The notes below the pieces were generated by a model. The model did not search any database. It was given only the letters and a program-made list of their open reading frames with translations, and was not told the DNA's origin. A stretch of DNA of 6,858 nucleotides, from positions 1 through 6,858 of the forward strand of contig NVSW01000099.1 of assembly GCA_002401365.1 (NCBI GenBank). Reading direction: 5' to 3'. Made by a program: the position numbers and the translations under genes. The DNA is from Piscirickettsiaceae bacterium. Lineage in GTDB: Bacteria; Pseudomonadota; Gammaproteobacteria; Methylococcales; Cycloclasticaceae. The stretch's first letter is position 1; every line of letters starts with the position of its first letter. Positions 1 to 5,039 of the stretch are shown here, in pieces.

Positions 1-255
1 GGCGGGTTTCGCGAGGCCAGCCTAAAGAGAATCTTCGGTGAAGATTTGAAAAAAGGGGCTGACAATCTGACAGAATTTCTGGCGCAACTCGGCGTCAGTC
101 ATCGCTTCGCCGATCACAAAATCCCAACCGAGAGTTTCCAAGCCATTGTTGACAAGGCTTTCGCTGGCGAGCGGGGCAAGAACTTCATCGGCTCCAAAGA
201 GAGCTTTCTGGAAACGGCCAATAAACGCGGGGTCATAAAACTGGCGCTAACGTAA
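1..255 (+). CDS. C-terminal end of probable iron-containing alcohol dehydrogenase (5' truncated by window)
   Basis: The frame is open from base 1 to a TAA at 253-255, giving 84 residues with no stop; the start lies outside the window. The visible part contains EFLAQLGVSHRFADHKIP, then an acidic/hydrophobic helix and GERGKNFIGSKESFLETA. This resembles the all-helical C-terminal region of group III (Fe-ADH) dehydrogenases, where a 'short loop, LGL/LGV, then a Gxxxxx-F helix, then N-P/F-x-x' pattern closes the domain. The iron ligands (Asp and three His) lie upstream and cannot be checked, so the family call is tentative. It ends 56 bases before phnD on the same strand, so it may belong to the same operon. 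If so, an alcohol dehydrogenase could oxidise a hydroxyalkylphosphonate to an aldehyde, or act in reverse. A different helical C-terminus is possible. Confidence 0.45.
   Translation, partial: GGFREASLKRIFGEDLKKGADNLTEFLAQLGVSHRFADHKIPTESFQAIVDKAFAGERGKNFIGSKESFLETANKRGVIKLALT
230..247 (+). promoter_or_regulatory. Possible PHO-box-like sequence upstream of phnD
   Basis: The bases GGGTCATAAAACTGGCGC match 13 of 18 positions of the enterobacterial PhoB box (two CTGTCAT repeats around an A-rich 4-mer). The first repeat has GTCAT, the spacer is AAAA, and the second repeat has CTG-C. The site sits inside the last codons of the upstream gene, about 65 bases before the phnD start. No good -10 hexamer follows at the expected distance (TAAACA at 253-258 is poor). 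Control of phosphonate transporters by PhoB is well known in Proteobacteria; its use here is inferred from one imperfect match. Confidence 0.25.
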
Positions 256-268
256 ACAACAAGGCAAC

Positions 269-287
269 GGATGCAGTTTCTGCATTC
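269..287 (+). other. Hairpin in the phnD leader
   Basis: ATGCAG (271-276) and CTGCAT (280-285) form a perfect 6-bp stem with a TTT loop. Adding G270-T286 (wobble) and G269-C287 makes 8 bp. No T-run follows, so it is not a standard terminator. It could protect the 5' end of a processed phnD message or serve as an operator half-site. The remainder of the 256-311 gap holds only the phnD ribosome binding site. Confidence 0.4.
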
Positions 288-299
288 AAACACTTCAAC

Positions 300-304
300 G
301 GAGG
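300..304 (+). promoter_or_regulatory. Strong ribosome binding site of phnD
   Basis: GGAGG lies 7 bases before ATG 312, the best Shine-Dalgarno in the window. This fits the high expression usually needed for a periplasmic binding protein. Confidence 0.8.
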
Positions 305-311
305 AAAAAAC

Positions 312-1217
312 ATGAAAACCTGGACCAAAACAAAGACTATTGTCGTAGGCGCATTGATTGCGACCCTCGCAACTATGGGTGTGGCAAACGCTCAGGAATG
401 TGAAAACCCTGATGTCATACGTTTCTCGATGATTCCGACCGAGGAAACGACGCAAGAGCTTTCCCTCTATGAACCTATGGTTAACCAGATCAAGGCAGCA
501 ACCGGCAAAAACGTCGAGTTTTTCCTGCCGACTTCGTATGCGTCCGTTGTCGAAGCCATGCTTGGTGGGTTTGTTGATCTGGGCATGCACGGCCCCTATT
601 CCTATGTAATTGCGCAGGAAAAAGACCCTGATCTTCGGGTTATTGTCACCTATGCGAAACACAAAGGCCACTTTCAGGAAGAAGGCCCCGGCTATAAGGC
701 AGTTCTGGTTGCCCGCGCCGACTCTGGCTACACGTCCCTGGACGATATCAAAGGCACGGTTATTGGCCTGACAGACCCGGCCAGCACCTCGGGCAATCTG
801 TTGCCCCGCGTGTCCTTCACCAAGGTAATCGGTGCTGATCTCGAAGATTACTTTTCGCGAGTCGTTTACACAGGTGGACATGACCTGTCGGCCGTTGCTG
901 TACTCGAAGGCCAGGTCGATGCAGCCTTTGTTGCAACGCACCGGCTGGACAACGTGATTGACCGCGGCATGGCGACCATGGACGATTATGCTGTGCTGTG
1001 GACCTCGCCAGTGATTCCTCAGGATCCGTTTGTCGTGAACAGCAAGCTGTGCCCCGAGCTGATCAATCAGATCACGAACGCTTTCCTGACCATGGGCGAC
1101 AGCGAAGAAGGTCGGAAGTATCTTGAAAACGTCAACGCCAGCAAATTCGTGGCGATGGCAGACTCGGATTACGACATCATTCGTGACCTCAAGGCCGCCA
1201 AAGACGCCAAAAAATAA
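312..1217 (+). CDS. phnD: Phosphonate ABC transporter periplasmic substrate-binding protein
   Basis: This 301-residue protein is the solute-binding subunit of the phosphonate importer; it captures phosphonates (or phosphite/phosphate esters) in the periplasm and delivers them to the PhnE permeases. Residues 1-27 form a Sec signal peptide: a KTWTKTK basic start, a hydrophobic core VVGALIATLATMGV and cleavage after ANA. Family motifs follow: FSMIPTEE (38-45), TSYASVVEAM (74-83) with GFVDLGMHGPYSYVIA (86-101), the phosphonate-group-binding STSGNLLPR (158-166), and TGGHDLSAVAVLEGQVDAAFVAT (187-209). Only two cysteines are seen, C30 and C247, both in the mature periplasmic part, so a disulfide is possible. 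No lipobox is present. Start ATG 312 follows GGAGG. phnC begins 60 bases downstream, beyond a hairpin. The family is certain; the actual ligand (2-aminoethylphosphonate, phosphonoacetate, hydroxyethylphosphonate, methylphosphonate or phosphite) cannot be read from sequence alone. Confidence 0.93.
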   Translation: MKTWTKTKTIVVGALIATLATMGVANAQECENPDVIRFSMIPTEETTQELSLYEPMVNQIKAATGKNVEFFLPTSYASVVEAMLGGFVDLGMHGPYSYVIAQEKDPDLRVIVTYAKHKGHFQEEGPGYKAVLVARADSGYTSLDDIKGTVIGLTDPASTSGNLLPRVSFTKVIGADLEDYFSRVVYTGGHDLSAVAVLEGQVDAAFVATHRLDNVIDRGMATMDDYAVLWTSPVIPQDPFVVNSKLCPELINQITNAFLTMGDSEEGRKYLENVNASKFVAMADSDYDIIRDLKAAKDAKK

Positions 1218-1230
1218 TCACGGCGTCGGT

Positions 1231-1259
1231 ATCCTGCTCTCGCTTTGGCGGGGCAGGAT
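1231..1259 (+). other. Intercistronic hairpin between phnD and phnC
   Basis: ATCCTGC (1231-1237) pairs perfectly with GCAGGAT (1253-1259). Three further inner pairs (T-G, C-G, T-G) give a stem of about 10 bp around a 9-base loop. The bases after it are CCAAAAGGGAG, not a T-run, so readthrough into phnC is expected. Such hairpins after binding-protein genes commonly stabilise the upstream mRNA and raise binding protein over ATPase and permease; that role is inferred here. Confidence 0.55.
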
Positions 1260-1265
1260 CCAAAA

Positions 1266-1270
1266 GGGAG
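1266..1270 (+). promoter_or_regulatory. Ribosome binding site of phnC (decides start)
   Basis: GGGAG sits 7 bases before ATG 1278 and downstream of the alternative TTG at 1245, so it supports the shorter protein. Confidence 0.75.
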
Positions 1271-1277
1271 AGCAACT

Positions 1278-2030
1278 ATGACCGTCCTATCAGTCAAGGA
1301 TCTTCGGGTTCGATATTCAGCCAAAGGCCCGGAAATCCTGAAGGGCATCGACTTTGATGTCCAAGAGGACGACTTCATGGCCATAATTGGGCCAAGTGGG
1401 GCCGGGAAATCAACACTGATTCGTGCCATCAACCGGCTGGTCGAACCCACCAGTGGTTCGATCCACCTGCTGGGTCAGGACGTGCGGGCGCTAAAGCCAC
1501 GTGACCTGCGATTGTTGCGCCGCAATGTCGGCATGATTTTTCAGGAATTCAATCTGATCAACCGTATGTCAGTGATGGACAACGTGTTGTCAGGCCGGTT
1601 GGGCTACATCGGCAATATCCGCAGCCTTTTTCGTCACTTCCCTAAAGAGGACATTGATCAGGCGCTAGAGCTTCTCGACCGGGTCGGTCTGAGTGACCAT
1701 ATCGACAAACGCGCCGATGAACTTAGCGGTGGCCAGCGTCAACGGGTGGGCATCGCGCGGGCGTTGATGCAAAAACCAAAACTGCTGTTGCTGGACGAGC
1801 CGACGTCAGCGCTCGACCCCAAGATTTCACGCGAGGTCATGGACCTGATCAGTGGCATTGCCAAAGAGCTGGGCGTCCCGGCGCTGTGCAACATCCACGA
1901 CGTGCAACTGGCCAAGGAATTCTGCAACCGGATCATCGGCCTGCAAGACGGTTACAAGAAATTCGATGGCGAAACCAGCACGCTGCGCAATTCTGACCTA
2001 GAAGAAATTTATTCTATGGAAGTGTTGTAG
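1278..2030 (+). CDS. phnC: Phosphonate ABC transporter ATP-binding protein
   Basis: This 250-residue cytoplasmic ATPase powers phosphonate import as a homodimer below the PhnE permeases. All nucleotide-binding elements are intact: Walker A GPSGAGKST (38-46), Q-loop Q89 in IFQEFNLI, signature LSGGQ (149-153), Walker B LLLLDEP (169-175), D-loop SALD (177-180) and switch His207 in NIHD. The RRNVGMIFQEFNLINRMSVMDNVLSGRLGY-type stretch after Walker A is typical of PhnC rather than of amino-acid or metal importers. The start is ATG 1278, served by GGGAG 1266-1270 with a 7-base spacing. An in-frame TTG at 1245 would add 11 residues (MAGQDPKGRAT) lying in the phnD-phnC hairpin and is rejected. The stop is 3 bases before the phnE1 start. 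The length matches the family. Confidence 0.94.
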   Translation: MTVLSVKDLRVRYSAKGPEILKGIDFDVQEDDFMAIIGPSGAGKSTLIRAINRLVEPTSGSIHLLGQDVRALKPRDLRLLRRNVGMIFQEFNLINRMSVMDNVLSGRLGYIGNIRSLFRHFPKEDIDQALELLDRVGLSDHIDKRADELSGGQRQRVGIARALMQKPKLLLLDEPTSALDPKISREVMDLISGIAKELGVPALCNIHDVQLAKEFCNRIIGLQDGYKKFDGETSTLRNSDLEEIYSMEVL

Positions 2031-2033
2031 GCC

Positions 2034-2855
2034 ATGAGTATCACCCAAACCCTACCCGCCTCACTGCCTGGGCAACTTGAACTGCGCCGCAAACGTCATT
2101 TGAAAATGGCCTTGGGCTGGGCCTTGTTCCTGCTGTTTGCCACCTGGTGCTTTAACGGCACCATTATCGAGGACACCGATTGGTCGCGCATCGGCGGTAG
2201 GCGTGGTGTTCTGGCTTCGATCGGGCGCTACATCAGCCTTGATCTGGGTCTGTTCAAGGAACTGATCATCCCAACCATCGAGACAATCATGATGGCAACG
2301 GTCGGCACTGTACTGGGCTGTTTCTTTTCGCTGCCAGTTGCCTGGCTTGGCGCGAAAAACGTAACCCCAAGCATACATATCCTTTATCCCATGGGTCGGT
2401 TCCTGATGGTGCTCAGCCGCTCGGTACATGAGATTGTCTGGGCTCTGATCTTTGTCAGTGCCGTGGGCCTTGGCGCGTTGCCCGGTATTCTGGCGATTGC
2501 CATGCGCTCGGTCGGGTTCATCTCAAAAATTACCGCCGAAGCGATCGAAAACATCGACGCGAAGCCGGTCGAGGCAATCCGCGCCGTTGGCGGCAGTGAA
2601 TTCCAGGTGATGTATTTCGGCATCCTGCCGCAGATCTATCCGGTGGTCCTGTCCACGGTGATCTTTGAATGGGACATCAACATCCGCCGCTCGGCCGTCA
2701 TGGGACTTGTCGGCGCGGGGGGGCTTGGCCTGTTGTTCTACCGGCAAATGAATAGCTTTAACTATGGCGGCGTCTCGATGGTGATCCTTGCGATCCTGAT
2801 GCTGATCATTCTTGGCGAAGTCATTTCGCACTATCTGCGCAAATCAGTGATCTGA
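2034..2855 (+). CDS. phnE: Phosphonate ABC transporter permease, first copy
   Basis: This 273-residue inner-membrane subunit belongs to the BPD_transp_1 permease fold. Hydrophobic segments lie at about 25-42, 80-106, 118-128, 135-160, 202-215 and 246-265. The first is followed by the periplasmic WSRIGG stretch common in PhnE proteins. The cytoplasmic coupling (EAA) motif is at 180-200, EAIRAVGG followed by GILPQ, and contacts PhnC. VGLGALPGILAIAMRSVG (143-160) and GLVGAGGLGL (224-233) are close to standard PhnE. It starts 3 bases after the phnC stop; the only Shine-Dalgarno-like sequence is GGAAG (2018-2022), 11 bases away inside phnC, so translation is probably coupled to phnC. A second, divergent PhnE follows, so the channel is expected to be a heterodimer. 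I call this copy PhnE1. Confidence 0.92.
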   Translation: MSITQTLPASLPGQLELRRKRHLKMALGWALFLLFATWCFNGTIIEDTDWSRIGGRRGVLASIGRYISLDLGLFKELIIPTIETIMMATVGTVLGCFFSLPVAWLGAKNVTPSIHILYPMGRFLMVLSRSVHEIVWALIFVSAVGLGALPGILAIAMRSVGFISKITAEAIENIDAKPVEAIRAVGGSEFQVMYFGILPQIYPVVLSTVIFEWDINIRRSAVMGLVGAGGLGLLFYRQMNSFNYGGVSMVILAILMLIILGEVISHYLRKSVI

Positions 2856-2859
2856 GGGG
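2854..2859 (+). promoter_or_regulatory. Ribosome binding site of the second phnE, overlapping the first phnE stop
   Basis: GAGGGG shares GA with the TGA stop of the first phnE. It directly abuts ATG 2860 (no spacer) but is 6 bases from ATG 2866, which favours 2866 as the true start. Confidence 0.7.
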
Positions 2860-2865
2860 ATGACC

Positions 2866-3714
2866 ATGACCACAGCAACCAAACAGAACCCGTCACAAAA
2901 AACCCAGGCGCTGCGAACCTGGTCGCGCCATAAATTTCCGGAATCGCTCTATCGGTATGGCACACTGTTGCTTGTGCTGGTGTTCCTGACCTATTCGCTT
3001 CACTTTCTCAATGTCGACATCCTGTTGATGCTGGGTGCGCTTGGCGGGCTGGTTGGGGTGATTGCGGAACGGTACTATCCGCCCGATCTGGTCTATATCA
3101 CCGACCCCGGTTATTTGTCGTCCATTGTGGACACGTTGCAGATGTCCTTTCTTGGCGGCATAGGCGGGGTTTTTCTGGCTATCCCTCTGGCTTGGTTCTC
3201 TGCGTATAACGTGTCACCAAACCGGCGCATCTTATTCCCGATCGGGCGGTTGGGGGTCATTTCTTGTCGCGCCATCCATGAAACGATCTGGACCATCCTT
3301 TTCGTTTCTGTGCTTGGGTTCGGCATGCTGGCAGGGGTCAGCGCCCTGACAATGTTCTGTATCGGGTTTGCCGGGAAACTGTTTTCGGACGAGATCGAAG
3401 CAGTCGACATGGGACCAGTGGAAGCGATGCGATCGGCAGGTGCCAACCCGTTCCAGGTGTTCCTCTACGCGGTCGTTCCACAGGTGCGTGTCGCCTTTAC
3501 CGGCATCGCCATCTACACATGGGACGTGGCGTTCCGGGCTGCAACTGTCGTCGGGTTTTTCGGCGGTGGCGGCATGGGCTGGTATCTCAAACGTAATGTG
3601 CAGCAACTGGAAAACCTGCGTGTCGGGGCGATCATCCTATCGATCATCGCGATGGTCCTGGTTGCCGAATTTATCTCAGGCTGGCTGCGCAGCGCAGTTA
3701 ACAAGGCCAAGTAG
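2866..3714 (+). CDS. phnE: Phosphonate ABC transporter permease, second copy
   Basis: This 282-residue membrane protein is the second permease subunit (PhnE2). After a polar N-terminus of about 30 residues come two closely spaced hydrophobic segments (about 31-48 and 51-67), then the periplasmic ERYYPPDLVY stretch. The conserved permease core follows, with segments near 91-113, 139-167, 209-220 and 252-272. The EAA loop is at 186-206 (EAMRSAGA, then AVVPQ). It shares the order of motifs with PhnE1, including R/HE-[IT]-[VI]-W (CRAIHETIW) and an (S/F)-I-G segment. The sequences are otherwise clearly different: the glycine loop is FFGGGGMG instead of LVGAGGLG. It is a long-separated paralogue, not a recent duplication. 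Start ATG 2866 is preferred to ATG 2860 because of the Shine-Dalgarno position; the difference is two residues. Confidence 0.92.
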   Translation: MTTATKQNPSQKTQALRTWSRHKFPESLYRYGTLLLVLVFLTYSLHFLNVDILLMLGALGGLVGVIAERYYPPDLVYITDPGYLSSIVDTLQMSFLGGIGGVFLAIPLAWFSAYNVSPNRRILFPIGRLGVISCRAIHETIWTILFVSVLGFGMLAGVSALTMFCIGFAGKLFSDEIEAVDMGPVEAMRSAGANPFQVFLYAVVPQVRVAFTGIAIYTWDVAFRAATVVGFFGGGGMGWYLKRNVQQLENLRVGAIILSIIAMVLVAEFISGWLRSAVNKAK

Positions 3715-3744
3715 TCAGCCACTTCCACTTGAAATGACAAAAAT

Positions 3745-3758
3745 CTGGAACATTCCAG
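3745..3758. promoter_or_regulatory. Palindrome CTGGAA-CA-TTCCAG upstream of phnA
   Basis: A perfect 6-bp inverted repeat with a 2-base centre lies 20 bases before the phnA start, in the 63-base gap that divides transporter genes from catabolic genes. TTGAAA at 3729-3734 could be a -35 element, but no convincing -10 follows (ATTCCA at 3752-3757 is poor). With a 2-base loop it is more plausible as a protein-binding dyad than as an RNA hairpin. Function unknown; chance occurrence is possible. Confidence 0.35.
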
Positions 3759-3764
3759 GTAAGA

Positions 3765-3769
3765 AAGGA
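3765..3769 (+). promoter_or_regulatory. Ribosome binding site of phnA (decides start)
   Basis: AAGGA is 8 bases before ATG 3778 and 5 bases before the in-frame GTG 3775. The ATG is the more likely initiation codon. Confidence 0.7.
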
Positions 3770-3777
3770 ACTAAGTG

Positions 3778-5022
3778 ATGACAATTCAATCTCCGGTGAT
3801 CGTGAATGATCGCACCTATGCAGCCCCAAAGACTTGCGCGATTGCGATTTGTCTGGACGGTTGCGAACCGGCCTACCTTGACGAGGCAATTGCTGCTGGC
3901 TTGATGCCTAATCTGAAGCGCATCAAAGAAACAGGGACCGTGCGTTTGGCGCATTCTGTGGTGCCGTCTTTCACCAATCCTAACAACATGTCGATTGCGA
4001 CTGGTCGCCCACCGGCAGTACATGGGATTTGTGGTAATTTCCTTTATGATCCGGAAACCAAAACCGAAGTGATGATGAATGATGTGCGTTTCTTGCGCGC
4101 ACCAACCATTTTCCACAAGTTCCAAGAGGCTGGCGCACGAGTTGCGATTGTAACTGCAAAAGACAAGTTGCGCGCATTGCTGGGTGCCAAGCTGACGTTT
4201 GAGGATGACACAGCGATTTGTTTTTCTGCGGAATGTTCTGATACAACAACTGTCGCAGAGCACGGCATTAAAAACGGCAGCAAATGGACGGGGATGGATG
4301 TGCCAGAGGTCTATTCTGCTGAATTGTCCGAGTTTGTTTTTGCCGCTGGTGTTAAGCTGCTGGCGGAATGGAAGCCGGATATGATGTATCTGACCACAAC
4401 CGACTTTATCCAGCACAAACATGCGCCGGGTGCCCCTGTGGCGAATTCATTTTATGAGAATTTTGACAAATACTTGGGTCAACTCGATGAAATGGGGGCC
4501 GCAATCGTGATCACAGGCGACCATGGTATGAAACCGAAGCACCATACAGATGGCAGCCCGAATGTTGTATACATTCAAGATGTTATGGACGAATGGCTGG
4601 GCGAGGCTGTGGCCCGTGTGATCCTGCCGATCACTGACCCTTATGTGGTTCACCACGGCGCGCTGGGTTCTTTTGCAACGATGTATCTGCCAGCAGACAC
4701 AGATCGCCAAGATATCATCGAGCGTCTGGCAAAAATCGACGGTATCGAGTTTGTATGTGGCCGCGAAGAGGCTTGTGGCCGCTTTGGTTTGCCCGCTGAC
4801 CGCATCGGTGACATCGTTCTGACTTCCGGTGAAAACGTCACCATCGGCACCTCTGAGCATCGCCATGATCTGGCCGCTTTGAAAGATCCATTGCGCTCCC
4901 ACGGCGGGCTGCATGAGCAAACCGTGCCGTTCATCGTAAACCGCAAACTGGAGTTGGATTCAGCCCCTGATCTGCGCAACTTTGATGCGTTCTTTTATGC
5001 CACTAAAGCGGCGGCTCTTTGA
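3778..5022 (+). CDS. phnA: Phosphonoacetate hydrolase
   Basis: This 414-residue, zinc-dependent cytoplasmic enzyme of the alkaline phosphatase superfamily cleaves the C-P bond of phosphonoacetate to acetate and phosphate. The expected two-metal site is complete: D27 (CLDG), T66 (PSFTNPNN, the nucleophile), D209 and H213 (TTTDFIQHKH), D248-H249 (TGDHG) and H375 (RSHGG). As I recall the S. meliloti PhnA residues (D29, T68, D211, H215, D250, H251, H377), all are offset by exactly two. MKPKHHTDGSPNVVY (251-265) is also characteristic. This phnA is unrelated to the E. coli zinc-ribbon protein of the same name. Start ATG 3778 is chosen over GTG 3775. It lies 63 bases after the second phnE and 17 bases before phnY, in the standard PhnA-PhnY pairing. 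Codon third positions are less GC-rich than in phnE2 (about 54% against 65% over the first 60 codons, hand count). Confidence 0.95.
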   Translation: MTIQSPVIVNDRTYAAPKTCAIAICLDGCEPAYLDEAIAAGLMPNLKRIKETGTVRLAHSVVPSFTNPNNMSIATGRPPAVHGICGNFLYDPETKTEVMMNDVRFLRAPTIFHKFQEAGARVAIVTAKDKLRALLGAKLTFEDDTAICFSAECSDTTTVAEHGIKNGSKWTGMDVPEVYSAELSEFVFAAGVKLLAEWKPDMMYLTTTDFIQHKHAPGAPVANSFYENFDKYLGQLDEMGAAIVITGDHGMKPKHHTDGSPNVVYIQDVMDEWLGEAVARVILPITDPYVVHHGALGSFATMYLPADTDRQDIIERLAKIDGIEFVCGREEACGRFGLPADRIGDIVLTSGENVTIGTSEHRHDLAALKDPLRSHGGLHEQTVPFIVNRKLELDSAPDLRNFDAFFYATKAAAL

Positions 5023-5027
5023 TAATG

Positions 5028-5032
5028 AAGGA
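5028..5032 (+). promoter_or_regulatory. Ribosome binding site of phnY (decides start)
   Basis: AAGGA lies 7 bases before ATG 5040. The in-frame alternatives, TTG 5019 and ATG 5025, have no suitable upstream Shine-Dalgarno, so 5040 is preferred. Confidence 0.7.
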
Positions 5033-5039
5033 TGCTGTT

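Noticed and set aside
149..154. Exact TTGACA, a consensus -35 hexamer, in the upstream gene
   Set aside because: No -10-like hexamer lies 16-18 bases downstream (the region is GC-rich), so it is probably just Val-Asp-Lys coding sequence.
114..941. Minus-strand open frame of 275 codons across the upstream gene and phnD
   Set aside because: It spans two genes with clear + strand products and the gap between them; its translation shows no family features.
1245..1277. TTG start giving phnC 11 extra residues
   Set aside because: The extra codons fall in the phnD-phnC hairpin and the Shine-Dalgarno lies downstream of this TTG; ATG 1278 is better placed.
3734..3751. Possible reverse-orientation PHO box (ATGACA start) before phnA
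   Set aside because: Only about 10 of 18 positions match and the second repeat is absent; too weak to support.
3368..3778. Plus-strand open frame of 136 codons inside and after the second phnE
   Set aside because: It is out of frame with the conserved permease, rich in Arg/Ser/Trp, and has no ribosome binding site or domain.
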